A stretch of DNA of 64,000 bases from Bradyrhizobium zhanjiangense. GTDB lineage: Bacteria; Pseudomonadota; Alphaproteobacteria; Rhizobiales; Xanthobacteraceae. This document shows, piece after piece, positions 50,929 to 59,964 of this stretch (its first letter is position 1; every line of letters starts with the position of its first letter). A program made the translations under genes and the position numbers. The notes under the pieces were generated by a model. The model saw nothing but the letters and a program-made list of their open reading frames with translations, searched no databases and was not told the DNA's origin. The DNA lies in assembly GCF_004114935.1 (NCBI RefSeq), contig NZ_CP022221.1:6655001-6719000 (forward strand), given 5' to 3'.

Positions 50929-53900
50929 GCGGGGTCTCCAATGAGGCGGCGGCTTTGGCGCCTTGTTTCTTGTGTACCATGCTGAACACGACAGGAACAA
51001 ACATCAGCGTGGCGAAGGTTGCAAAGATCAGGCCGCCGATCACGGCGCGGCCGAGCGGCGCATTCTGCTCGCCGCCCTCGCCGAGCCCCAGGGCCATCGG
51101 CGCCATGCCGATGATCATGGCGAGCGCGGTCATCAAGACGGGGCGGAACCGGACGAAACCGGCTTCGAGCGCAGCGGCGACGGGATCGCCGAGCTCCTCG
51201 TAGCGTTCGCGCGCGAAGGAGATCACGAGCACGCTGTTGGCGGTGGCAACGCCCATGCACATGATGGCGCCGGTGAGCGCCGGCACCGACAGCGTCGTCT
51301 CCGTCATGAACAGCATCCAGACGATGCCGGCGAGCGCCGCCGGCAGCGCCGTGATGATCACGAAGGGATCGGACCAGGACTGGAAGTTCACGACGATCAG
51401 GAAATAGATCAGCACGACGGCGCCAAGCAGGCCGAACAGGAGACCAGTAAAGGCGCTGTTCATGGTCTGCACCTGACCGAGCAACACCACGGAGGACCCC
51501 TTCGGTACCTCCTTCGCGGTGTCGGCGATCAGCTGACGGATATCGGCGGCGACCGCGCCGAGATCGCGGCCCGACGTGGTCGCGAAGATCTGCACCATCG
51601 ACTGGATGTCGTATTGCGAGACCACGGCGCTCGAGGTCGAGCGCTTGATGTCGGCGATGCCGCCGAGGATCGGCGACTGCGCATTGCCGGCGGCGGTGAT
51701 CGGCAGCGTCTGCAGCGCGCTGAGCGAGTCGATCTGGTATTGCGGCGTCTGCATCACGATCGAGTAGGACACACCGTTGTCGGGGTTGAGGTAATAAGTC
51801 GGCGCCACCTGCGAGGAGCCGGCGAGGTTGACCACGAGGCTGTTGGTGACGTCGCGCTCGGTCAGGCCGACATATTGCGCGCGGGTGCGATCGACATCGA
51901 TGTTGAAGGTCGGATTGTTCGGCGACTGCTGGATGCGCGCATCGGCAACACCGGGAATCCTGCGGACCTTTGCCAGCAGATTATTCGCGTAAGCGAAGTT
52001 GGCGCTGAGATTGGCGCCGCGGATCTGCAGGTCGATCGGTGCCGGCGCGCCGAAATTCAGGATCTGGCTGACGATATCGGCGGGCAGGAACGCGAAGCTG
52101 ACGCCGGGGAACAATCGCGGCAGCTGCTCACGCAGCACGCGCACATGTTCTTCGGTCGGCTTGTGGCCTTCTTTCAGCTTGATCTGGATATCGCCGTCCT
52201 GCGGGCCGATGACGCCGGTGTTGTTGTAGGTCATATTGATGCCAGAGATCGGCATGCCGATATTGTCGGTCATGGTCTCGATCTCGCCCGGGATCAGCTT
52301 GCGGACGGCCTTCTGCACGTCGGCAAGCTGGTTGGCGGTCTCCTCGACCCGGGTGCCGACCTGGGTGCGGACGTGCATCAAAATGTTGCCGGCGTCGACC
52401 GCAGGAAAGAAGTTGCGTCCGAGGAACGGCACCAGCGCGAAGGACGCGCCGACGACGCAGAGGAAGCCGATCACGAACACCGCACGGTGCGCCAGCGCGA
52501 GCCCGAGCAAACCACGATAGCCGCCGCGAATGCGCTCGAACCGGGCCTCGAAGCCGCGCTGGAACCAAACGAAGGGATTGCGCGACTTCGGCGGCCCGCC
52601 GTCGTGATGGACATGCGCCTGCAGCAGGTAGTTCGCCATGGTCGGCACCAGCGTGCGCGACAGGATGAACGACCAAATCATCGCGAACATCACGGCTTCC
52701 GCCATCGGCACGAACAGGAAGCGCGCGACGCCGGTCAGGAAGAACATCGGCACGAACACGATGCAGATGCAGAGCAGCGACACGAAGGCCGGCGTCACGA
52801 TCTGGTTGGCGCCGTCGAGGATCGACTGCTCGACCGGCTTGCCCTGCTCCAGATGGTAATTGATGTTCTCGATCGTCACGGTGGCGTCGTCGACGAGGAT
52901 GCCGACCGCGAGCGCGAGGCCGCCGAGCGTCATGATGTTGAGCGTCTCGCCGATCGCCGACAGCATGATGATGGCGCCCAGCACCGACAGCGGGATCGAG
53001 ACCGCGATGATGATGGTCGAGCGCCAGCTGCCGAGGAACAAGAGGATCATGACACTGGTGAGCAGCGCCGCGATCACGCCTTCGAAGGCGACGCCCTGGA
53101 TCGCGCCGCGGACGAACACCGACTGGTCGCCGATGAAGCCGATCTTCAGCGCGTCGGGCAGCTGGTCCTTGACGTCGATCACCTTCTGCTTGATGCCGGC
53201 GATGATGTCGAGCGTCGAAGTCGCGCCCGCCTTCAGCACCATCATCAGCACCGAGCGGTTGCCATCGACGTGGACGATGTTGGTCTGCGGCGGGTTGCCG
53301 TCGCGCACGCTTGCGACGTCGCGCACATAGACCATGGCGCCGTTGACGGTCCTGATCGGCAGATTGCCGAGTTCGTCGATCCGGAGCGGCGAGTTGTTGA
53401 GCTGAATGTTGTATTCGAACTGGCCGATCTTCTGAGTGCCGACCGGCGTGATCAGGTTCTGGGCGGCCAGCGCATTGGCGACGTCCTGGCCCGAGAGGCC
53501 GCGGGCCTGCAGCGCGGTCGGATCGAGATCGATCTGGACCTGGCGCTGCTTGCCGCCGAACGGGTACGGGATCGCCGCGCCGGGCACGGTGACCAGCGGC
53601 GTGCGAAGCTGGTTGATGCCGATATCGGCGAGGTTCTGCTCGGTAAGCCCCTCGCCCGACAGCGCCACCTGAATGATCGGCACGGTGGAGGCGGAGTAGT
53701 TCAGGATCAAGGGCGGCGTCGCGCCCGGCGGCATCTGCTTGAGCAGCGTCTGCGAGATCGCGGTAACCTGCGCGTTCGCGGTGCGGATATCGACGTTGGG
53801 CTGGAAGAAGATCTTGATGATGCCAAAGCCGTTATAGGAATTGGCAGTGATGTGCTCGATGTCGTTGACCGTCGTCGTCAGCGCGCGCTGGAACGGCGTC

Positions 53901-54094
53901 GTGATGCGGCCGGACATCTGGTCGGGCGGCAGGCCGGTGTACTGCCAGACCACGCCGATCACGGGAATGCGAATGTCCGGGAAGATGTCGGTCGGGGTCC
54001 GCAGTGCCGCGAGCGGTCCGATGATCAGCAGCAGCAGCGCGAGCACCACGAAAGTATAGGGCCGGCTCAGGGCAATACGGACCAGAGCAATCAT
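50915..54094 (-). CDS. RND efflux permease (1059 aa)
   Basis: Inner-membrane proton antiporter of the HAE-1/AcrB type. Residues 12-32 form TM1; two large periplasmic loops occupy about 35-330 and 570-860; TM4 has the essential Asp pair (GILVDDATVTIENI). Other marks: PTDIFPDIRIPVIGVVWQYTGL, FLGSWRSTIIIAVSIPLSVLG, VFVPMFFLTGVARFLF. Length is a little longer than AcrB. Start is the ATG at 54094 (MIALVRIALSRPYTF). The gene is the first of the pump-adaptor operon, preceded by the MCP remnant. No specific substrate can be named. Confidence 0.94.
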   Translation of the reverse strand: MIALVRIALSRPYTFVVLALLLLIIGPLAALRTPTDIFPDIRIPVIGVVWQYTGLPPDQMSGRITTPFQRALTTTVNDIEHITANSYNGFGIIKIFFQPNVDIRTANAQVTAISQTLLKQMPPGATPPLILNYSASTVPIIQVALSGEGLTEQNLADIGINQLRTPLVTVPGAAIPYPFGGKQRQVQIDLDPTALQARGLSGQDVANALAAQNLITPVGTQKIGQFEYNIQLNNSPLRIDELGNLPIRTVNGAMVYVRDVASVRDGNPPQTNIVHVDGNRSVLMMVLKAGATSTLDIIAGIKQKVIDVKDQLPDALKIGFIGDQSVFVRGAIQGVAFEGVIAALLTSVMILLFLGSWRSTIIIAVSIPLSVLGAIIMLSAIGETLNIMTLGGLALAVGILVDDATVTIENINYHLEQGKPVEQSILDGANQIVTPAFVSLLCICIVFVPMFFLTGVARFLFVPMAEAVMFAMIWSFILSRTLVPTMANYLLQAHVHHDGGPPKSRNPFVWFQRGFEARFERIRGGYRGLLGLALAHRAVFVIGFLCVVGASFALVPFLGRNFFPAVDAGNILMHVRTQVGTRVEETANQLADVQKAVRKLIPGEIETMTDNIGMPISGINMTYNNTGVIGPQDGDIQIKLKEGHKPTEEHVRVLREQLPRLFPGVSFAFLPADIVSQILNFGAPAPIDLQIRGANLSANFAYANNLLAKVRRIPGVADARIQQSPNNPTFNIDVDRTRAQYVGLTERDVTNSLVVNLAGSSQVAPTYYLNPDNGVSYSIVMQTPQYQIDSLSALQTLPITAAGNAQSPILGGIADIKRSTSSAVVSQYDIQSMVQIFATTSGRDLGAVAADIRQLIADTAKEVPKGSSVVLLGQVQTMNSAFTGLLFGLLGAVVLIYFLIVVNFQSWSDPFVIITALPAALAGIVWMLFMTETTLSVPALTGAIMCMGVATANSVLVISFARERYEELGDPVAAALEAGFVRFRPVLMTALAMIIGMAPMALGLGEGGEQNAPLGRAVIGGLIFATFATLMFVPVVFSMVHKKQGAKAAASLETPHVAH

Positions 54095-54263
54095 GCGCCA
54101 GACAATTCCAGGTCAACGAGGATGTGGAATCCGCCCCCGGGCGATCCCCATTTCCCCCTTTACCCGAGCACCGCCGGAAACGCTAACCTCCGGCGGCCTT
54201 CGCGCATTCACTTCCCTGCTACCGCACTGCGAAATCTACATTGCAGCCATGCGGCCGCGTGCT

Positions 54264-54815
54264 TCACGCAGCGCGGACCGAGTCCAGGAACTTGCCGACC
54301 TCGAGCTTGGGGCGGTTGGAATCGCGCGACAGCATCTGCGCCGCTGACAGTACCTGAGACGAGGCCGAGCCGGTTTCGGAGGCGCCGCGCTGGACGTCGG
54401 TGATGTTGGAGGAGACCTGCTGGGTGCCTTGAGCAGCCTGCTGGACGTTGCGGGCGATCTCCTGGGTCGCCGCGCCCTGCTCTTCGACGGCCGCCGCGAT
54501 CGCCGATGCGATCTCGGACAAGCGCGCGATGGAGCCGCCGATTTCCCGGATCGCAGCGACGGACTCCTGGGTGCCCTTCTTGTATTCTTCCGACTTTTTG
54601 GACCACTCGCTGTACAGAGCTCGTTCTTCGGGCGAGCTGATCATACCCTCGTAAGACTTGCGGAATTTTGTGTTCGCCTCGACCACTGTTGCCAAGGTTT
54701 TCTCGGCCGCAAGCTTTTCCTCCAGCGTCTCCGACAGCATGTGCTCGCGTTGCGGTAGGTGATGACTCCGGCACGGAGGTCGCCGATCACGCGGACGCTG
54801 GAACGGGCGACTAAG
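54264..54815 (-). pseudogene. decayed methyl-accepting chemotaxis protein, internal deletion
   Basis: Pieces of one chemoreceptor: LVARSSVRVIGDLRAGVITYRNA (54815-54749), then in another frame MLSETLEEKLAAEKTLATVVEANTKFRKS ... EEYKKGTQE, both from a four-helix-bundle periplasmic sensor domain, then directly IREIGGSIARLSEIASAIAAAVEEQ ... ARNVQQAAQGTQQVSSNI, the distal half of the cytoplasmic signalling hairpin. The HAMP domain, second membrane segment and proximal hairpin are missing, so about 300 residues were deleted. A base is also missing near 54748, and the N-terminus is gone. The 54740-54264 frame could still encode a 158-aa product but is unlikely to be a receptor. Confidence 0.75.
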
Positions 54816-54827
54816 AATGCTCTGCGC

Positions 54828-56105
54828 TCAGCGCATGAGCCCAAGCGCGTCGGAGAAAAACTCCGGACCGCCAAAATTGCCGGATTTCAGAGCGAGCAAC
54901 ATCTCGCCTGCCTGCGCACCGACCGCACGCAGCACCGGGACGCCCGCGGCTATTTCCACGCCCACGAGAAACCCAGGAATCCTCAACCGGTCGACCACGG
55001 CGCCCGACGTCTCGCCGCCCGCAACGATCAGGCGCCGGACCCCGGCCTGCACCAAATCCTCGGCGATGTCGGCCATCGCCTGCTCGATGGCATGCCCGGC
55101 CGCGTCACGGCCGTGACGCGCCTGAACGGCGGCAACGGCTTCCGGTGTCGCGCTCGAGGCGATCAGCACAGGACCATCCGCCAGGCGCGGCCGCGCCCAG
55201 GCCAGCGCGCGCTGCGCTTCGCCAGTACCTGCAACGATCTGCTCGGGATCAAGATGTAACACCGGCATGACACGCTCGGCGCTGGCGATCTGCTGAAGCG
55301 TCGCCTGCGAGCAACTCCCGGCAAGGCAGGCCGCGGGGCCGCCAACCGCCGCGCCCCCCTCGGCGCCCGCCGCGCTCGACCGCACCTTTCCGGTCGACAC
55401 CAGCGCCCGCGCCAGGCCAAGGCCGATGCCGGAGGCGCCGACCGACAGCCGATGCTCGGCGGCAACGAGGCCGATGGTCTCGAGGTCGCGGTCGAACACG
55501 GCGTCAATGATCGCGGCACCGATGCCCTTGCCCGCGAGCTCGGCCAGCCGCGCCCGCACCGCGTCTGCCCCGCGCGTGACGGTTGCGAGATCGACGAGGC
55601 CGATCTGCGTCTTGCTCTGGCGCGCCAAGACGCGCACCAGGTTGGAATCCCGCATCGGGTTGAGCGGATGGTCCTTCAGCGGACTCTCGTTCAGCGGCAC
55701 TGCACCGACGAAGAGGTTGCCCTGATAGACGGTGCGGCCGGTCTCCGGAAAGGCCGGCGTCACCAGCACGGTCGCCTCGCCGCAATCGGCGCGGAGTGCG
55801 TCCATGACGGGGCCGATATTGCCGGCGTCGGTGGAATCGAAGGTCGAGCAGATCTTGAACAGCACGTGGCCGGCGCCGCGGCCGCGCAGCCATGTCTCCG
55901 CCGCGCGTGAGCGCGACACGGCAAGGCCCGCCTCGATCGAGCGGCTCTTCAGTGACACAACGACGGCATCGACCTCGGGCAACGCCAGATCCTCGGCAGG
56001 CACGCCGATGGTCTGCACCGTGCGCAGGCCGGCGCGCGTCAGCGTGTTGGCGAGATCGGAGGCGCCGGTGTAGTCGTCGGCGATGCAGCCCAACGCAAGT
56101 GTCAC
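54828..56105 (-). CDS. otnK: 3-oxo-tetronate kinase, four-carbon acid-sugar kinase (425 aa)
   Basis: DUF1537-family kinase: N-terminal CIADDYTGASDLANTL (substrate-binding domain), FKICSTFDSTDAGNIGPV, VTPAFPETGRTVYQGNLFV, and the C-terminal ATP-binding VAGGETSGAVVDRL and GEMLLALKSGNFG. In the L-threonate pathway OtnK phosphorylates 3-dehydro-L-erythronate at C4. Start at the GTG at 56105, overlapping the otnI stop as GTGA; the frame is open to 56510 but the start of homology is at TLALGCIADD. Last of three genes ltnD-otnI-otnK. Confidence 0.93.
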   Translation of the reverse strand: MTLALGCIADDYTGASDLANTLTRAGLRTVQTIGVPAEDLALPEVDAVVVSLKSRSIEAGLAVSRSRAAETWLRGRGAGHVLFKICSTFDSTDAGNIGPVMDALRADCGEATVLVTPAFPETGRTVYQGNLFVGAVPLNESPLKDHPLNPMRDSNLVRVLARQSKTQIGLVDLATVTRGADAVRARLAELAGKGIGAAIIDAVFDRDLETIGLVAAEHRLSVGASGIGLGLARALVSTGKVRSSAAGAEGGAAVGGPAACLAGSCSQATLQQIASAERVMPVLHLDPEQIVAGTGEAQRALAWARPRLADGPVLIASSATPEAVAAVQARHGRDAAGHAIEQAMADIAEDLVQAGVRRLIVAGGETSGAVVDRLRIPGFLVGVEIAAGVPVLRAVGAQAGEMLLALKSGNFGGPEFFSDALGLMR

Positions 56106-56884
56106 GGCTTCACTCCAGCGTAAGGCTTGAACCAAGCGAGCCCATCCGTTGTCTTGCCGCGCGGATTGTATTCGCAGCCGACGAAACCGGCATAGCCGAG
56201 TCGGTCGAGCTCTTCGAACAGGAACGGATAGTTCAGCTCCTCGCCGTCGGGCTCGTTGCGCGAGGGGATGCTGGCGATCTGGATGTGGCCGATGATCGGC
56301 ATCATCTCGCGCAGCCGCATGGTGACGTCGCCATGGATGATCTGGCAGTGATAGATGTCGAACTGGAGCTTCAGGTTCGGAAGTCGCAACTCCTGGATCA
56401 GGTCGCGGGCGAAGCCGAAATCGTTGAGGAAATAGCCGGGCACGTTGCGTGCATTGATCGGCTCGAGCACGATATCGATGCCGTGGGGCGCGAAGAACTC
56501 GGCGGCCCACGCCACCGATTTGTAGAACGCCTCGATCGCGACGCGCTCGCCGCGGTTGGCGATACCAGCCATCAGGTGCAGGCGCTTGACGCCGGTCGCC
56601 TTGGCATACGGCAGCGCCGTCTCCAGGCTCGCCTTGAGATCGGAGAAGCGCGCTGGCAACGCCGCAAAACCTTTCTCGCCGGCATTCCAGTCGCCCGGCG
56701 GCAGGTTGAACAGCGCCTGGGTCAGGCCGTTACGCTTGAGCCGCTCGCCGACCGCCTCGGCCGGATGCTCGTAGGGAAAAAGGAACTCGACGGCGGCGAA
56801 GCCGGCTTGCGCGGCGGCATCGAAGCGGTCGAGGAACGGCACCTCGGTGAACATCATCGAGAGGTTGGCGGCAAAACGGGGCAT
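56102..56884 (-). CDS. otnI: 2-oxo-tetronate isomerase, hydroxypyruvate-isomerase-like (260 aa)
   Basis: TIM-barrel isomerase of the Hyi/OtnI family, which converts 2-dehydro-L-erythronate to the 3-dehydro form. Motifs: MPRFAANLSMMFTEVPFLDRFDAAA, PYEHPAEAVG, FNLPPGDWNAGEKGFA, LEPINARNVPGYFLN (catalytic Glu), QFDIYHCQI (Asp/His) and VGCEYNPRG (second Glu). All metal and catalytic positions look intact. ATG at 56884 was chosen; residues before it (MRRSPASSC) are not conserved. It lies 16 nt after ltnD and overlaps otnK by 4 nt. Confidence 0.92.
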   Translation of the reverse strand: MPRFAANLSMMFTEVPFLDRFDAAAQAGFAAVEFLFPYEHPAEAVGERLKRNGLTQALFNLPPGDWNAGEKGFAALPARFSDLKASLETALPYAKATGVKRLHLMAGIANRGERVAIEAFYKSVAWAAEFFAPHGIDIVLEPINARNVPGYFLNDFGFARDLIQELRLPNLKLQFDIYHCQIIHGDVTMRLREMMPIIGHIQIASIPSRNEPDGEELNYPFLFEELDRLGYAGFVGCEYNPRGKTTDGLAWFKPYAGVKP

Positions 56885-56900
56885 CGGAGTCCTCTCAGTT

Positions 56901-57818
56901 CTACTTGTCGCCGGGCAGCTTGACGCCGGTGACCTGCGCATACATCCGCGCCACCGACGCGTCGTCGTCGCGGCCCATGCCGGCGGCTGATGTCATCAGA
57001 AACATCTGAAGTGCGGCGGCAGAGACCGGCACCGGGAATCTGGCGCTGCGCGCCATGTCCTGGATGATGCCGAGGTCCTTCACGAAGATCTCGACCGCGC
57101 TACGCGGCGTGTAGTCGCCGTCGAGCACATGCGGCATCCGGTTCTCGAACATCCAGGAATTGCCGGCAGAGGCCGTGATCACCTCATAGACCTTGCGGAT
57201 GTCGAGGCCCTGCTTGGCCGCGAACGCCATCGCTTCGGAAGCCGCGGCAATGTGGACACCGGCGAGGAGCTGATTGATCATCTTGAAGGCAGCGCCCTGC
57301 CCCGCGGCCTCACCGAGCTCATAGAGCTTTGCGGCCATGGCGTCGAGCGCTGGACGCGCCTTGGCAAAAGCGGCGGAGCTGCCGGAGGCGAGGATGGTCA
57401 GCTCACCTTGCGCGGCGCGCTGCGCCCCACCGGAGATCGGCGCATCCAGATAATGCCGGCCGGTGGCCTCCAACTGCTTGGCAAGGCGCCGCGCGATATC
57501 CGGGTCCATGGTCGCCGAGGATATGAAGACGCTGCCCTTCGGCATGGTCTCGGCGGCGCCGTCCTTGCCGAACAGGACGGTTTCGGTCTGGGCGGCGTTG
57601 ACCACGACGCTGACGACGATATCGGCGTCCTTGGCCGCCTCGGCCGGCGTCTTGGCGCCTGCGCCGCCGTCCTTCACGAAGCGCGCGACGGCATCCGCCG
57701 AAACGTCGCAGCCGGTCACGGCATGGCCGGCGCGCTTCAGCGAGGTCGCCATGCCAAAGCCCATCGAGCCGAGCCCGATCACGGCGGTGCGCTGATTTTG
57801 TGACGTGGAGGCGGACAT
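56901..57818 (-). CDS. ltnD: L-threonate dehydrogenase (305 aa)
   Basis: Beta-hydroxyacid dehydrogenase family: Rossmann motif VIGLGSMGFGMA, substrate-loop DAPISGGAQRAAQGELTIL, and the catalytic Lys in AAFKMINQLLAG. Oxidises L-threonate at C2 with NAD. ATG at 57818 (MSASTSQNQRTAVIGLG) was taken; the frame runs to 58229 but is antisense to otnC. It is the first gene of the minus-strand arm and divergent from otnC with 105 nt between starts. Similar proteins include tartronate semialdehyde reductase, but the cluster with otnI/otnK/otnC favours LtnD. Confidence 0.9.
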   Translation of the reverse strand: MSASTSQNQRTAVIGLGSMGFGMATSLKRAGHAVTGCDVSADAVARFVKDGGAGAKTPAEAAKDADIVVSVVVNAAQTETVLFGKDGAAETMPKGSVFISSATMDPDIARRLAKQLEATGRHYLDAPISGGAQRAAQGELTILASGSSAAFAKARPALDAMAAKLYELGEAAGQGAAFKMINQLLAGVHIAAASEAMAFAAKQGLDIRKVYEVITASAGNSWMFENRMPHVLDGDYTPRSAVEIFVKDLGIIQDMARSARFPVPVSAAALQMFLMTSAAGMGRDDDASVARMYAQVTGVKLPGDK

Positions 57819-57833
57819 GCAACTAACCCTTGC

Positions 57834-57843
57834 GAAACGTTTC
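57834..57843. promoter_or_regulatory. GAAACGTTTC palindrome between ltnD and otnC
   Basis: Perfect palindrome with the AAACG/CGTTT core, as LacI-family repressors recognise. It is 15 nt from the ltnD start and 90 nt before otnC. No LacI gene is within the window, so the regulator would be elsewhere. Binding is inferred. Confidence 0.5.
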
Positions 57844-57923
57844 CCGGACGGCCGCCCTTTGCGGCGGCTCGGCGAACCGATAACACGGCTTGGCCGCGCT
57901 GCCAAAGCATGAGACAAGCAGGC

Positions 57924-58598
57924 ATGACGGCCATGAACAACGAGACACGGCTGCGTGAGGATATCTGCCGCTTCGGGCGGTCGCTGTTCGAGCGCGGACT
58001 GACGCCGGGCTCCTCCGGCAATATCAGCGTCAAGCTGGACGATGGCGGCTGGCTGGTGACGCCGACCAACGCCTCGCTCGGCTTCCTCGATCCGGCGCGG
58101 CTGTCGCGGCTGGACGGCCGGGGACGGCTGGTTTCCGGCGATGCGCCGACCAAGGAAGTTCCGCTCCACAGCGCGCTCTACGACACGCGCGGGAGCGCAC
58201 GCGCAATCGTGCACCTGCATTCGACCCATTCGGTGGCACTCTCGATGCTGCCCGAGATCGATCCGCGCGCCGCGCTGCCGCCGATGACGGCCTATTACCT
58301 GATGAAATGCGGCGCCACCGCGCTCGTGCCCTATTACCGCCCGGGCGACCCTGCGGTGGCGGACGCGATCAAGGGCCTGGCGGGGAAATATTCATCGGTG
58401 CTTCTCGCCAATCACGGCCCTGTCGTCGCCGGCGACACGCTAGAGGCCGCGGTGTTCGCCACGGAAGAGCTGGAGGAAACGGCGAAGCTGTACCTGCTGC
58501 TGCGCGGAATGAACCCGCGGTATCTGTCGCCGGAGCAGGTGAAGGATCTGGTGAAGGTGTTCGGGGTGACGTTGCCGGAGCATGGGGATGGGCATTAG
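57924..58598 (+). CDS. otnC: 3-oxo-tetronate 4-phosphate decarboxylase, class II aldolase family (224 aa)
   Basis: Zn-dependent aldolase/epimerase fold. RGLTPGSSGNISVKLDD is the phosphate-binding loop, VTPTNASLG a second loop, EVPLHSALYDTRG holds the acid Glu, VHLHSTHSVA the metal His pair and LLANHGPVV a third His. OtnC decarboxylates 3-dehydro-L-erythronate 4-phosphate to dihydroxyacetone phosphate. Three ATGs are possible (57909, 57924, 57933); none has a strong SD, and I chose 57924 as a compromise. Transcribed divergently from ltnD-otnI-otnK. This completes the four-gene set. Confidence 0.9.
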   Translation: MTAMNNETRLREDICRFGRSLFERGLTPGSSGNISVKLDDGGWLVTPTNASLGFLDPARLSRLDGRGRLVSGDAPTKEVPLHSALYDTRGSARAIVHLHSTHSVALSMLPEIDPRAALPPMTAYYLMKCGATALVPYYRPGDPAVADAIKGLAGKYSSVLLANHGPVVAGDTLEAAVFATEELEETAKLYLLLRGMNPRYLSPEQVKDLVKVFGVTLPEHGDGH

Positions 58599-58613
58599 CC
58601 CGGCTCTAACCCC

Positions 58614-58691
58614 GTCATTGCGAGCTTAGCGAAGCAATCCAGAATCCCTCCGCGGGAAGACTCTGGATTGCTTCGCTGCGATCGCAATGAC
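58614..58691. repeat. GTCATTGCGAGG palindromic repeat, family B copy 5 (short)
   Basis: GTCATTGCGAGCTTAGCGAAGCAATCCAGAATCCC and CTCTGGATTGCTTCGCTGCGATCGCAATGAC. Short form without the AAAATTGC module. It starts 15 nt after the otnC stop. Confidence 0.85.
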
Positions 58692-58841
58692 GGAGGATGT
58701 GGTGACGACAGTAGCCCGCATGGGCGGAGCGATATGCGGGACCAGCGGACCGGAATTGATTTGCATCACCGGGATCGCGAGCACATGATCCCCCTGTAAT
58801 TGACTGAAGGAGTTGTTTCATCGATCGCTAGGAGAATTGTC

Positions 58842-59243
58842 ATGGATTTCAAAATATCCTGCGCCCTCCTCTCTGCCGCCTGCTTTATTGCCCTGCCACT
58901 TTCCGCAAACGCCCAGACGTCCGCGCGCGGCGGCGTCCCCGATCTCAAGGTCGAGGCCAATTGCAAGGCAACTCAGGAGATCGACAAGTCGCTGACCGAG
59001 CCGCAGTCCTACGAGGCCTGCATGAGCGACGAACAAACCGCACAGCAACAGCTCGGGTCCATCTGGACGACAACGCCGGAGAAAATTCGCACCCAATGCT
59101 ACGCCGAGGCCTCCGCCGGTGGCATCGAAAGCTATGTCGACCTTCTCTCCTGCATCCAGATGAATGGCTTCGGGCAACCCTCGGCACCCGCGTCAACGCT
59201 GCGCGGCGCAAGCAAGAACCGGAACAAGAAGCAATCAGGATAG
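58842..59243 (+). CDS. small secreted protein of unknown function (133 aa)
   Basis: Signal peptide 1-24 (MDFKISCALLSAACFIALPLSANA, cleaved before QTSARGG). The mature part has ANCKATQEIDKSL, SYEACMSDEQTAQQQL, RTQCYAEASAGGIESYVDLLSCIQM: four Cys at spacing suggesting two disulfides. SD AGGAG about 8 nt before the ATG at 58842. Rhizobial homologues of this Cys pattern exist in my memory but have no assigned role. It ends in a Lys/Arg/Gln-rich tail. It converges with the livF gene, 16 nt away. Confidence 0.8.
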   Translation: MDFKISCALLSAACFIALPLSANAQTSARGGVPDLKVEANCKATQEIDKSLTEPQSYEACMSDEQTAQQQLGSIWTTTPEKIRTQCYAEASAGGIESYVDLLSCIQMNGFGQPSAPASTLRGASKNRNKKQSG

Positions 59244-59259
59244 GGATCGTCGCGAGCGG

Positions 59260-59964
59260 CTATAATCCGAGGTACGCCTTCCTGACGTCGGGATTGCCCT
59301 TGATCTCCGCGGACGGGCCCTGCATCAGCACGCGGCCGGTCTGCAGGATGTAGGCGCGGTCGGCGATCTCGAGGCACTCGGCCATGCGCTGCTCGACGAT
59401 CAGCACGGTCATGCCGGCGTCGCGGATGCGCTTCACCGCCTGAAAGATCTCGTCGACGAGCTTCGGCATGATGCCCTGCGAGGGCTCGTCCAGCATCAAC
59501 AGCCGCGGGCGCGTCATCAGCGCGCGGCCGATCGCGAGCATCTGCTGCTCGCCGCCGCTTAGCGTCTCGGCGCGCTGCTCGAGGCGTTCGGACAAGCGCG
59601 GAAACAGGTTGAAGACGAGATCGAGCGGCTCCTCACGGTTTGCCTCGCCGCGATAGAGATAGCTGCCGAGGCGGAGATTGTCGCGCACTGACAGGCGCGG
59701 AAACAGCCGGCGGTTCTCCGGCACATAGGCGATGCCGGTGGCGGTGATGTGGTGCTGCGCCATGCCGTCGAGGCGCTTGCCGTCGAACATCACGGAGCCC
59801 GAACGCGGGCGCTCGGCGCCGGCGATGGATTTGAGCAGCGTCGACTTGCCCGCGCCGTTGGCGCCGGCGACGCAGACGATCTCGCCCTTCTGAACCTCGA
59901 TCGAGACCGAGGAGATCGCGACCAGGCCCTGATAGGCCGTCGTGACTTCACGCACCGACAGCAT
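59260..59964 (-). CDS. livF: branched-chain amino-acid-type ABC transporter ATP-binding protein LivF (234 aa)
   Basis: ABC ATPase with Walker A GANGAGKST, Q-loop region YVPENRRLFPRL, signature LSGGEQQMLAIGRAL, Walker B LLMLDEPSQG and the H-loop VEQRM. LivF lacks the extra C-terminal regulatory domain. Start at 59964, overlapping the livG 3' end by 17 nt. Last gene of the liv operon. Substrate may be branched-chain amino acids, short amides or aromatic acids; sequence alone does not tell. Confidence 0.93.
   Translation of the reverse strand: MLSVREVTTAYQGLVAISSVSIEVQKGEIVCVAGANGAGKSTLLKSIAGAERPRSGSVMFDGKRLDGMAQHHITATGIAYVPENRRLFPRLSVRDNLRLGSYLYRGEANREEPLDLVFNLFPRLSERLEQRAETLSGGEQQMLAIGRALMTRPRLLMLDEPSQGIMPKLVDEIFQAVKRIRDAGMTVLIVEQRMAECLEIADRAYILQTGRVLMQGPSAEIKGNPDVRKAYLGL

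Noticed and set aside
50963..54403. 1146-codon open frame on the plus strand across the RND pump
   Set aside because: It is exactly antisense to the RND gene, is made of low-complexity Arg/Asp/His-rich sequence, and has no domain. High GC and third-position bias create such frames.
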